From Paenibacillus silvestris (lineage in GTDB: Bacteria > Bacillota > Bacilli > Paenibacillales > NBRC-103111), in NCBI RefSeq assembly GCF_009882985.1, contig NZ_WTUZ01000020.1, positions 495,353-559,352 of the forward strand: DNA of 64,000 bases, read 5' to 3'. A program made the translations under genes and the position numbers. Positions 9,060 through 17,032 of the stretch are shown piece by piece. Each line of letters starts with the position of its first letter. The first letter of the stretch is position 1. The notes under the pieces were generated by a model that worked only from the letters and a program-made list of their open reading frames with translations, did no database searches and was not told the DNA's origin.

Positions 9060-12000
9060 TTAATATGAAATCTGAATGATTTGTGTAGGTGCGTTCCAAT
9101 CAACCTGCAAGCCCAAGGATTCCGCTATGAACCTTAATGGGACATAAGTCCTTCCTTCAAGCAGATAGGCTGGCCCGTCGATTTGCACAGGATCGCCATC
9201 CACATAAGCCTTGTCATCACGGATGCGGCTTGTGATCGTCCTATATTCCGTGCTGACCGTAACCGTAAGAGAATCTTGGTCCCAATCTACAGCAGCACCG
9301 AATGATTCCGATACGGATCTTATAGGTAAATATGCCTGCCCATTTATTATAACAGGCGGAGCATCGAATTTGATGAAAATATTGGATGAAAGCACGTTTT
9401 CTGCCGGAATCGGTTGAATGGCAACTTTGAGTTCGGATGAACCAGAACCAGCTGAGCCAGCATCATCTGGCTCAGGGGCAGATGTCATGTCTATGGCTGT
9501 GATTGCTGCCAAAGACGCGGAAACATCGGCCAGGGCCTGTTGCTCCTCAGGCCCGTATTTGGCCTTCTCCTGCTGCTGCAGCTCCTGCAGCAGCTTCGCG
9601 ACCTGCTGTTCAAGCTGCTGCTGCACGCCAGCCTCTTGCGGCAGCGCTGCCGCAAGCACCTGCACGGCGTCCAGCTGCGCGAACAGCGCGTCCTTCTTCG
9701 CCGTCTGCGCCGCCTCGGCGACGGCCTCCAGCGAGCGGGTCAGCGTCGCGACCCGCGCCGTGTCCCCCTGCGCCTGCGCCAGCTTCAGCGCAGCCTCCAG
9801 CTTCTGCTTCGCCTCTGCGAGCGAAGCCTGTCCCTCGGATGCGCCCGTTTGCGCATCCGCGAGCTGCGCCTGCGTTGCCAGGAGCTGCTGCAGCACCGCT
9901 GCAGCAGCGTCCGGCTCGCCGGCGGCGAGGGCTTGCTCCAGCTTCGCTTGCTGGAGCTCAGCCTGCTCGGCCAGCGCATCTTCGCTGGCCGCTTCCTTCC
10001 CAGGCGCCGTGCCGCCTGGGGGTTCTTCACCGCCTGGCTCGCCCGGCGGTGTTTCGGTCTCCTCGGACAGCGCTGCGATCAGCGCGTCCGGGTTATTCAC
10101 CAGCTCCATCTGCTTGAGAGCTGCTTGGCTGTCGCCTTTCATCAGCGCTTCCAGCATCCCGAGCTGGGCCTGCGCATCCTTGATCTCGACTGCCAAATCG
10201 GCGATCTCGCTCAGCTTCATATCCGTAACGGCCGCTTCCTTGGCCGCCTCCAGCTTCACAATATCTTTCTTCAGCGTATCGATCTGCTGCGTCAGCTGCT
10301 CCGGCGTTTGCAAGGAAGCAATGGCACCAGGCTTTGCAATTTCCACGGTGACTTTCAGAGCCTCCGCATCCTTCTTCGAAAGTGCTGCGGAACTCGTGGA
10401 GTCGGCTATCGCGCTCGGGTCTACGGCATTATCCATGCCGAACCAAACCGCTCCAGGCTCATCCGCTTTATAAAAAATCCCCTGTCCCGATGAAGACATC
10501 GTTGCCGAAGCGGCATTGTAGGCCTCTGGGGTCAGCGCGTCCAGCTGCACTTTGTAGGAACCGATGATCACGGTACCGAGCCACTTTTCCTCGTCAGCAC
10601 CAGAACCGCTATCGCCGTTAACAGTTCCGGCTCCTCCCGTCGAGCTTCCCCCATTAGCTGCACCATCCGTGGCTTCAGCGTCTGCCGCCGCCAACTGTCC
10701 GGCATTTCCTTTGCCCTCCAAAAGCAGCTCCCCAAGCGGTTTCTCCTTCGCGTAGAGCACGACCTTCAAGTTGTCAGTTTGGCTAAGTTTGAGTGTTAAT
10801 TGTCTCACAGCCTTGTTAATCTTAGTGCGCTTGCTGATCGCTCGACCCTCTTTGGTAAACAGCGCATATTCTGTTGCGCCGAGCTTTTTATTCACCGTCA
10901 CGCTAAAATCACTAAGCAGCGGTCCGACAGCCGGCTTCAACTTCCAAGAGCCTGCTGGGGCCTTTGGATTCTGCGGTTTGACGGCGGCAAGCCCGTCATC
11001 CAGATTTCGATAAGGCAGAATGCCCATCTTCAACGTCTTTTCGACAGCTCCACCTGTGTCGATATCGAGCTTGCCGAGCGCTGCTTCATAACTCATTTGC
11101 GCCATCAGGATTTGCTCGTCCGCCTTGCTGACCGCTTCTTTATAAGCGGTTAGCTCTTCGGTTTTCATCAGACTAAGTTTCACCTTCTGGGACGCTTTAT
11201 CCAGCGCATTCACGGCGCTATCCTTATCCCGCAAAGCCTGCGCGTAACCTTCCTCTGCACCTTTGGCTTCCATATAAGAAGCTCTCACGGCAGCAATAAC
11301 CGCAGATCTGCTCTCTTTCTCCTGCAGCACCGCCTTGTTTTGTTCCATGGTAGCAATAGGCAGCGCATCCCGCAGATCGTCAAGGTAACGCAGTCCGTCA
11401 AATTCCCCTTGGAGCAAGGATTTCGGAATCGGAATGAATCCAAGTAGAAGGAAAAACCCTTCCCAATCCGCCTTCACCTGTGATAACGTCGTTTCGTAGC
11501 TCGCTAGAAACAACTCCATGTCGATATCCTTAGCTTTATATAATCCGTCCATAACCTTCATGCGGCTGCTGCCAAATTTGGAACCGTACAAATCACGTGT
11601 CGTGCTTAATTTATGATCAGCTAAACGCCGATCCTCCGTATCTTTAAGCAAACTAACTGTCGACTTGAGCGCACTAGTTATGTAGCCTGGCAGCTGCTTC
11701 TGATCCAGATTCGCGTAATCCGGTTCAAAAGTAAGCTGAACTTTATTTTCCATATCCAATTGAAGCAGCTTGCCTAGCGCCAAACGGCTCGATTTGGCCG
11801 TCAATTGTGCTTGTTTATATACGGATGCCGCCTTCTCTAGCGCCTTCTCCGTCTGTTCCTGCTCGGCGCTGTCTGCGAGCCCGAATTTCCGCTTCTTTTT
11901 AACCGTATCGAGCCCAGTTTTGGCTTCTTCCAGCTTCTTGCGTGCGTTCTCTTCTGCTGCCCCATCCTGATAAGCTGTTAAATAGGCTTTCTGCACTTCA

Positions 12001-12386
12001 AACTGTACGGTATTCATCGATTGTCGCAATGTTTCTTGAGCGATATATAGCTGCTTGCTGGCCTCAGGCACCTTCAAACGTGTCGTCAATTCCTGACTCA
12101 AATTACGAGGTTTGGCAAAAAGTCCGGAAGCCTTCGCTTCCTCGCTTTTAACCGCATGCTGCGCCTGCTCCAGCTCCAGCTTTTTCTTCGAAATATCTGT
12201 TTTGGCGTCCCGCAGTACGGAACTTATTTTCAGTCCTTGATCCATCGCTTCTTTCATGGTTAAAGCTTTGACTGACGCAGCTTCCACGCTTGGCCCTGCC
12301 GCCAGAACCGGCGCTGTCGACAACAGCACTACAAGTCCCAGCCTTACTGCTTTTAACCCTACCACTATGAATCCCTCCGCTCGCAT
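9060..12386 (-). CDS. Secreted TolC-like (OEP) helical protein with C-terminal stalk (copper amine oxidase N-like) domain
   Basis: This 1108-residue protein has an N-terminal signal peptide (a hydrophobic stretch ending near PVLAAG). Residues about 40-460 carry two long helical repeats with the pattern of outer-membrane efflux (TolC) proteins: LTMKEAMDQGLK, then long Q/K/E-rich helices and a second similar half. A linker at 470-690 is followed by an Ala/Gln/Leu-rich coiled coil at 690-960. The last 110 residues form the stalk domain common in Paenibacillus surface proteins, with paired motifs INGQAYLPIRSVSESFGA and LEGRTYVPLRFIAESLG. A TolC-type fold is unexpected in a single-membrane cell. 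A cell-wall-spanning or tubular scaffold role is inference. An alternative GTG start at 12365 has GGAGGG upstream and leaves a cleaner signal peptide. It is first of the (-) strand series. Confidence 0.75.
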   Translation of the reverse strand: MRAEGFIVVGLKAVRLGLVVLLSTAPVLAAGPSVEAASVKALTMKEAMDQGLKISSVLRDAKTDISKKKLELEQAQHAVKSEEAKASGLFAKPRNLSQELTTRLKVPEASKQLYIAQETLRQSMNTVQFEVQKAYLTAYQDGAAEENARKKLEEAKTGLDTVKKKRKFGLADSAEQEQTEKALEKAASVYKQAQLTAKSSRLALGKLLQLDMENKVQLTFEPDYANLDQKQLPGYITSALKSTVSLLKDTEDRRLADHKLSTTRDLYGSKFGSSRMKVMDGLYKAKDIDMELFLASYETTLSQVKADWEGFFLLLGFIPIPKSLLQGEFDGLRYLDDLRDALPIATMEQNKAVLQEKESRSAVIAAVRASYMEAKGAEEGYAQALRDKDSAVNALDKASQKVKLSLMKTEELTAYKEAVSKADEQILMAQMSYEAALGKLDIDTGGAVEKTLKMGILPYRNLDDGLAAVKPQNPKAPAGSWKLKPAVGPLLSDFSVTVNKKLGATEYALFTKEGRAISKRTKINKAVRQLTLKLSQTDNLKVVLYAKEKPLGELLLEGKGNAGQLAAADAEATDGAANGGSSTGGAGTVNGDSGSGADEEKWLGTVIIGSYKVQLDALTPEAYNAASATMSSSGQGIFYKADEPGAVWFGMDNAVDPSAIADSTSSAALSKKDAEALKVTVEIAKPGAIASLQTPEQLTQQIDTLKKDIVKLEAAKEAAVTDMKLSEIADLAVEIKDAQAQLGMLEALMKGDSQAALKQMELVNNPDALIAALSEETETPPGEPGGEEPPGGTAPGKEAASEDALAEQAELQQAKLEQALAAGEPDAAAAVLQQLLATQAQLADAQTGASEGQASLAEAKQKLEAALKLAQAQGDTARVATLTRSLEAVAEAAQTAKKDALFAQLDAVQVLAAALPQEAGVQQQLEQQVAKLLQELQQQEKAKYGPEEQQALADVSASLAAITAIDMTSAPEPDDAGSAGSGSSELKVAIQPIPAENVLSSNIFIKFDAPPVIINGQAYLPIRSVSESFGAAVDWDQDSLTVTVSTEYRTITSRIRDDKAYVDGDPVQIDGPAYLLEGRTYVPLRFIAESLGLQVDWNAPTQIIQISY

Positions 12387-12476
12387 GTAACTCTTCCTTT
12401 ATAGTACAATATCTCCCTCACTCTCGCACCCATCTTTTGGAGAAACTTAGCGAAAAGAATCGAATAGAGTAATAGA

Positions 12477-12505
12477 TTGATGGTTACCTGCTTTTCTAGT
12501 AGTAT
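12477..12505 (+). promoter_or_regulatory. Sigma-A-like promoter for the DUF4280/MORN pair
   Basis: TTGATG at 12477-12482 and TAGTAT at 12500-12505 are separated by 17 bases, a good match to a housekeeping promoter. It points right, towards the DUF4280 gene, whose start is about 70 bases downstream and has the strong site AAGGAGGT. The 190-base gap also has to hold a leftward promoter for the TolC-like gene, for which I see no convincing boxes. Confidence 0.6.
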
Positions 12506-12576
12506 AAAAGTAATAGAACACGCTAGCATCGGATCCTACTATTTTAATAACGCGATACATAGAAGGAGGTATACCC

Positions 12577-12963
12577 ATGGCGAACCTAGTATGCGGCGGT
12601 GCCATGCTGCAATGCTCTTTTGGCGCTGCGCCCAGTTCGTTAATGGTGCTGCCCGCGAATATGGTGATGACCGCGATGCCCATCGCCAACATTATGGATA
12701 ATAAGCCAATGGTGAACATTTTGCCGTTCGGCATGTGCAATTCAATGGCCAATCCTATGGTTGCCGCAGCAACGGCGGCGGCTCTCGGCGTACTGACCCC
12801 TATGCCCTGCATACCAGTGACAGCAGCCCCTTGGGCTCCTGGAGCGCCAACGGTGCTCGTCGCTAACATGCCTGCTCTGAACAATACCTCCAAGTGTATG
12901 TGCAATTGGGGCGGCATCATCCAAGTTCAGCAGCCTGGACAAATGACGATTCAGGTACCATAA
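12577..12963 (+). CDS. DUF4280 PAAR-like spike-tip protein
   Basis: This 128-residue protein has the DUF4280 pattern: VCGGAMLQCSFGAAPSSLMVLP near the start, a Met/Ala/Pro-rich middle, and a C-terminal NTSKCMCNWGGIIQV with Cys residues that could bind metal. DUF4280 proteins are PAAR-like and in other bacteria are found with contractile injection machines (type VI-like or eCIS), where PAAR proteins cap the spike; this link is from memory of the family. AAGGAGGT lies 6 bases before the ATG. The gene is followed 42 bases later by the MORN-repeat gene and diverges from the long (-) strand series that ends with the DUF4157 leader protein, which supports a shared injection-system context. Confidence 0.82.
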   Translation: MANLVCGGAMLQCSFGAAPSSLMVLPANMVMTAMPIANIMDNKPMVNILPFGMCNSMANPMVAAATAAALGVLTPMPCIPVTAAPWAPGAPTVLVANMPALNNTSKCMCNWGGIIQVQQPGQMTIQVP

Positions 12964-13005
12964 CCCATTTTCAAAAATCGAGCATCCTTCTAGGAGTGAA
13001 ATCAA

Positions 13006-14691
13006 TTGGAGATTCAGCCGGTCAAAACCATTGAAAAAGTGCTAAGACCCGTCGTTGCACCTTTCATCGGACATGTCATGAAAGCCTTCCAGACCATTGG
13101 AAGACTACCCAAACTAGCGATCATTAAGTTTCAACAGATTCTAAGAGTCATGCTGCAAACACGTGAGACCTCGTTAAAAAACTACATTTTGATCGGCTCT
13201 TACTACGTCTCCAAAAGACTGCTGCTCTTCATCACCTTGCTGATTCTCGTATTAATCTTTTTTATCTTCATCCGTCCGCCTGCGATCGTGAATAAATGGT
13301 TGAACCGGGTTCCTGTTCTGCAGGAAAATACCACGAAGCTGACCAGTTTCTCGGGCAATGGTAAAGTAGTGGGTACCGAGAAAGCAGCACGCTATGAAGG
13401 CGGTCTAGTTGATGGGTTGTACGCTGGGAAAGGCAAGTTGTATCACAAGAACGGTATTCTTGCTTACGAAGGTGATTTTGAAAAGGGACAGAAATCAGGC
13501 GCCGGCTCGCTCTATGATGAACATGGTGCATTGCTGTATAAAGGGGCTTTTGCCGGAGATGCCTACAATGGGGCTGGCACCTTGTATACTCCCGATCAGA
13601 AAGTGCTGTATATCGGCGAATTTCAAAATAGTAAGTATGGCGGGGCCGGAAAATTGTTTGCCCCAAGCGGCGATTTACTCTACGAAGGCGCGTTTAATGG
13701 CGGCCTTTACAACGGGGCGGGCAAGCTGTTCTCTTCGGGCGGCATCGCCCAATATGAAGGAGAATTCGCAGCCGGTCAATATAGCGGAGCTGGCAAGCTT
13801 TACGATACCAAAGGCCTTCTCGTTTATGAAGGCGGCTTTAAGAACGGCAGCTACTCCGGCGATGGGACCGAGTACTCTGCAAGCGGCCTGATGAAGTTTA
13901 AAGGCCAGTTCCTTGCAGGCACATACGGCGGAGAGGGAACCGCCTTCGATGAAAAAGGCGTGCCCCGCTTCAAGGGCACGTATGTAAGCGGCGCCTTGAA
14001 CGGCGCTGGAGAAGCCTATGACGAGCTTGGCAAGCTCGTCTACAAGGGCGATTTCAAGGCTGGCGTCTATGACGGCCTTGGCACGGTGTTTGACGCAGAC
14101 GGCGCGCCGCTGCTGCGGAGCTTTTTTGCAGGCGGCCAAGCCAGCCTGCAGGGTTTCCTCGGTTTGTCCAGCAAGAAAGTCGAAGACTTGCTGGGCAAAC
14201 CAGCGGAAGTGACGCTGCAGGATGTCAGCGTCATGCTTGCGGGCCAGGAGGCGGCGGTGGACGCCTCCGCTGGGACTCCGGCGGCGGCTGCTGGCGATGC
14301 CGCCGTTGGCGCAGAGACGACCGCGCCTCCGGCGGCGGGCGCGGGTGATGCGGCAGCAGCAGCGGCAGTAGGCGTAAAGCTGCTGCTAAGCTACCCCGCC
14401 TACCAGCTGTCGCTGCTGGTTGAGCCTGCGAAGGGCAACCCGAAGGAGGCCGTTGTCACTTCGCTTAGCATTTGGGGCTCGAAGCCATTGGCGCTGCTGC
14501 AGCCAGCCATCGAGACCGTCAAAAAGCGCGGCGAGCCTAACGATGCCGGCTACGTCGTGATGGAAACCGAGGTAGGTGCCGGGAGTGGCACCTACACGAA
14601 CAGCTACTACAAGGGGGATTACCTCTTCACTTTGACGCATTTTGATAAAACCAAAGAAGCCCACCTTTTGCAGGTGAGCTCTACGAAATAA
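13006..14691 (+). CDS. Membrane-anchored MORN-repeat protein
   Basis: This 561-residue protein begins at a TTG with AGGAG 9 bases upstream. The N-terminal 65 residues are basic and amphipathic, followed by one membrane helix (71-90). Residues about 117-383 are ten or eleven MORN-type repeats with a regular 24-residue period, each like G-K-L-Y-x-x-x-G-x-L-x-Y-x-G-x-F. An Ala-rich linker (about 430-465) leads to a C-terminal domain (about 465-561) that I do not recognise. MORN repeats form extended beta sheets that bind lipid or protein. The operon partner is the DUF4280 protein, so it may anchor or chaperone it; that is inference. A terminator follows immediately. Confidence 0.85.
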   Translation: MEIQPVKTIEKVLRPVVAPFIGHVMKAFQTIGRLPKLAIIKFQQILRVMLQTRETSLKNYILIGSYYVSKRLLLFITLLILVLIFFIFIRPPAIVNKWLNRVPVLQENTTKLTSFSGNGKVVGTEKAARYEGGLVDGLYAGKGKLYHKNGILAYEGDFEKGQKSGAGSLYDEHGALLYKGAFAGDAYNGAGTLYTPDQKVLYIGEFQNSKYGGAGKLFAPSGDLLYEGAFNGGLYNGAGKLFSSGGIAQYEGEFAAGQYSGAGKLYDTKGLLVYEGGFKNGSYSGDGTEYSASGLMKFKGQFLAGTYGGEGTAFDEKGVPRFKGTYVSGALNGAGEAYDELGKLVYKGDFKAGVYDGLGTVFDADGAPLLRSFFAGGQASLQGFLGLSSKKVEDLLGKPAEVTLQDVSVMLAGQEAAVDASAGTPAAAAGDAAVGAETTAPPAAGAGDAAAAAAVGVKLLLSYPAYQLSLLVEPAKGNPKEAVVTSLSIWGSKPLALLQPAIETVKKRGEPNDAGYVVMETEVGAGSGTYTNSYYKGDYLFTLTHFDKTKEAHLLQVSSTK

Positions 14692-14700
14692 AAATAACTG

Positions 14701-14734
14701 GGAGACGCTTATAATGAGCGTCTCCCGTTTTTTG
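14701..14734 (+). terminator. Rho-independent terminator after the MORN gene
   Basis: GGGAGACGCT (14701-14710) pairs perfectly with AGCGTCTCCC (14718-14727), and six T residues follow after one G. It lies 9 bases after the MORN stop codon and closes the DUF4280-MORN transcript. Confidence 0.92.
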
Positions 14735-14785
14735 TTAGCTCATCTCCGACCTTCCACCGCACCCTTGTTCAGCCCGCCCTACTTT

Positions 14786-15386
14786 CCCAGTAGCGCAAAT
14801 TCTGCGATATCTAAAACAAACTAGTCCAACTCACTACCCTAGCTACTCCAGCTAATTCCCTCCCCCACACTACGCCTCTTACTCCAATCCCCCTGTCCGC
14901 ATCAGTACTCCCATTCCGCTTGCTCTTCCCAACAAATATCCCCCCAGTAGCGCAAATTCTGCGCTATCTACAACAAACTACTCCAAACCTCACTACCCTA
15001 GCTACTCCAACTAATTCCCTCCTCTCCCACACTAGCCACTTACTCCATCCCCCTATCCGTATCAGTACCACCATTCCACCGCCTGCCCACTCCGACCAAC
15101 ATCCCCAGTAGCGCAATTTCTGCGCTATCTACAACAAACTAGTCCAACTCACTACCCTAGCTACTCCAACTAATCCCCTCTTCCCCCACACTACGCCTCT
15201 TACTCCATCCCCCTGTCCGCATCAGTACTCCCATTCCGCTTGCTTGCTCTTCCCAACAAATATCTCCCAGTAACGCAAATCCTGCGATATCTACAACAAA
15301 CTAGTCCAAGCCTCACCACCCTAGCTACTCCAACTAATCCTCTCCTCCCCACACTACGCCTCTTACTCCATCCCCTGTCCGCCAAC
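14786..15386. repeat. Four tandem copies of a ~160-bp noncoding repeat
   Basis: Copies begin at 14786, 14943, 15104 and 15266 (periods 157, 161 and 162 bases; the fourth is cut short). Each opens with CCCAGTAGCGCAAATTCTG and continues with CTACAACAAACTAGTCC, CCCTAGCTACTCCAACTAA and CACACTACGCCTCTTACTCC. In copies 2 and 3 the start forms a perfect 7-base inverted repeat (TAGCGCA, 5-base loop, TGCGCTA). The strand is strongly C-rich and G-poor. No convincing gene is seen inside. The motif CTACTCCAACTAAT also occurs at 28392, so the unit belongs to a family dispersed in the genome. Confidence 0.85.
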
Positions 15387-15826
15387 CAATGCACTAACGG
15401 ACACCATAGTCCTTATATTGACTATTAAGCCCAACATAAAGAACCTATCGGACCGGAGAGCCTTTATTCGCTTGGTTATTGGCTATTTTGAGCAATCTCC
15501 GGTTAATAACGTCTTTCATGTCCGTTAGATTCTATATTGAGCTTATTTCACTCAATTAGAAGCATCTCAGTCCGTTAGGCTCAGACTGTTCGCTAGGTGA
15601 AAGTAGTCCCCCTGGGGATTAGATACGAACTGCAAAAAGTACAGCAATTTCGCGCACAAATAGCCAAAAACGCAAAAAACCTGCATTTCCTACATCAAAA
15701 CCCCGACTATCCGCCGAAAACGGCTTGAAGTCACGATATTTGATGTACGTTTTGCAGGTTTTTATTCGTTAACAGGAAATCCATTCAGATTTACTGTACT
15801 TATTACATCTTCTATGCCGCCACGCC
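15387..15826. other. Intergenic region with inverted CTAACGGAC units and a long hairpin
   Basis: No gene is seen. Between 15392 and 15590 the words CTAACGGAC and GTCCGTTAG recur in both orientations, together with AGTCCTTAT- and GCCTTTATTCG-like phrases, resembling the palindrome clusters at 44.2 and 53.0 kb. Further on, 15674-15699 (AAAAAACCTGCATTTCC onward) is an imperfect inverted copy of 15739-15764, flanked by A and T runs on both sides, so it could act as a bidirectional terminator for the anmK operon. Confidence 0.6.
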
Positions 15827-17032
15827 CTAAGGCAAAGCTAACTTGCCCATCACAGTCAGGCGTTCCGCACCTGTCGCCGAAGGCAAATTGTTCGGCACGC
15901 CGTGAATACAATCGTTGCCGAGCAGGGCGAAAAGAATTGCTTCTTTGGCATCGCCGGAGATACCCAGCTCATCGGAGGTAAGAATCGCTTGCTCAGGAAG
16001 CAGCTCTTGCATCATCCGAAGCAGTGTATGATTGCGCGCACCGCCGCCGCTCACGATAACTTCCGCTATGGCACAATGCGGGAAAACAAAATCTGTATAA
16101 GCACGAGCGATAGAATGCGCCGTGAACGCCGTCACTGTAGCGACGATATCTTCATGCGCAAGACCTCGCTCCAGGGCGCTTTTGAGCCAGGAAGCTGTAT
16201 ACGCCTTCCCGAACAGCTCACGGCCCGTGGTCTTCGGAGGAAGCTGCGAGAAATAAGGATGCGCCAGCATCTCCTCTAACAACTCAGCGTGGACTTGACC
16301 GCGAGCCGCCCATGCGCCATCAGCGTCATAGGTAAGCCGGCCTTCGGACAACTCATAGACTACTTGATCCATGATCATGTTACCTGGACCTGTATCGAAA
16401 GCAATCAGCTCGCTGGCATCGGACATCGTTGCATCCGTTCCTTGAGCTGGAATTGCTGTACAGTTGCCGATGCCGCCGATATTTTGGAGGATGCGCCCTT
16501 TGACCGCATCGCGAAACATAATGAAATCTCCATAAGGTGCAAGGGGAGCACCTTGCCCCCCAACCGCCATGTCAGCGGTGCGGAAATCACCTACAACCAC
16601 CCTGCCAGTCCGTTTGGCGATGACAGATAAATCGCCGATCTGAAGGGTTGATTTCGGCAGATAAGGATCCGCTTCATCGGCCACTGGAATATGCCACACG
16701 GTTTGTCCATGAGTGGAGATGAGATCGATCTCCTCCATTTTCATTCCTGCAGACGCAGCCGTAATCAACACCGCGTCAGCAAAACGTTCAGCAATGGCAA
16801 AGTTCATGCCGCACAAAAGGGCCACATTCGAGTGATCAATGGAGCATAGCTGCTTTAACTTCTCGCGTACCTCTTCCTCGTAGGAGAAGCTTTCAAAATG
16901 AAGCAGTTTGACTTTGGCATCGATCCCGCAGCCATCAATACGGACGATGGCCACGTCGATGCCGTCCAAGGAGGTGCCTGACATGATGCCTGCGACGGTC
17001 AGGGATTCTTGATTCAGAAGGGAACGGAGCAT
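15827..17032 (-). CDS. anmK: Anhydro-N-acetylmuramic acid kinase
   Basis: The enzyme converts 1,6-anhydro-MurNAc plus ATP to MurNAc-6-phosphate in the cytoplasm. Family motifs are all visible: GIMSGTSLDGIDVA, STHGQTVWH, GDFRTADMAVGGQGAPL, NIGGIGN and FDTGPGNM. Length is about 401 residues. An earlier start at 17056 is possible, but the ATG at 17032 overlaps the nagZ stop by one base (TGATG) and has GGGAGGGCGG in front, so I chose it. It is the last gene of the recycling operon. Its product MurNAc-6-phosphate is the substrate of MurQ, encoded at the other end of the same cluster. Anhydro sugars come from lytic transglycosylases. Confidence 0.95.
   Translation of the reverse strand: MLRSLLNQESLTVAGIMSGTSLDGIDVAIVRIDGCGIDAKVKLLHFESFSYEEEVREKLKQLCSIDHSNVALLCGMNFAIAERFADAVLITAASAGMKMEEIDLISTHGQTVWHIPVADEADPYLPKSTLQIGDLSVIAKRTGRVVVGDFRTADMAVGGQGAPLAPYGDFIMFRDAVKGRILQNIGGIGNCTAIPAQGTDATMSDASELIAFDTGPGNMIMDQVVYELSEGRLTYDADGAWAARGQVHAELLEEMLAHPYFSQLPPKTTGRELFGKAYTASWLKSALERGLAHEDIVATVTAFTAHSIARAYTDFVFPHCAIAEVIVSGGGARNHTLLRMMQELLPEQAILTSDELGISGDAKEAILFALLGNDCIHGVPNNLPSATGAERLTVMGKLALP

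Noticed and set aside
9418..10493. Long (+) strand open frames opposite the TolC-like gene
   Set aside because: They are Ser/Ala/Cys-rich or Leu/Arg-rich shadows of the Ala/Gln-rich coiled coil on the other strand, without ribosome sites or recognisable domains.
9060..12386. Taking the TolC-like protein as evidence of a Gram-negative host
   Set aside because: Spore germination genes, lipoproteins, stalk domains, cre and GlnR sites and codon use all indicate a Firmicute.
14786..15386. Regular repeats that might be a CRISPR array
   Set aside because: The unit is about 160 bases with no short constant repeat alternating with unique spacers, and no cas genes are present.
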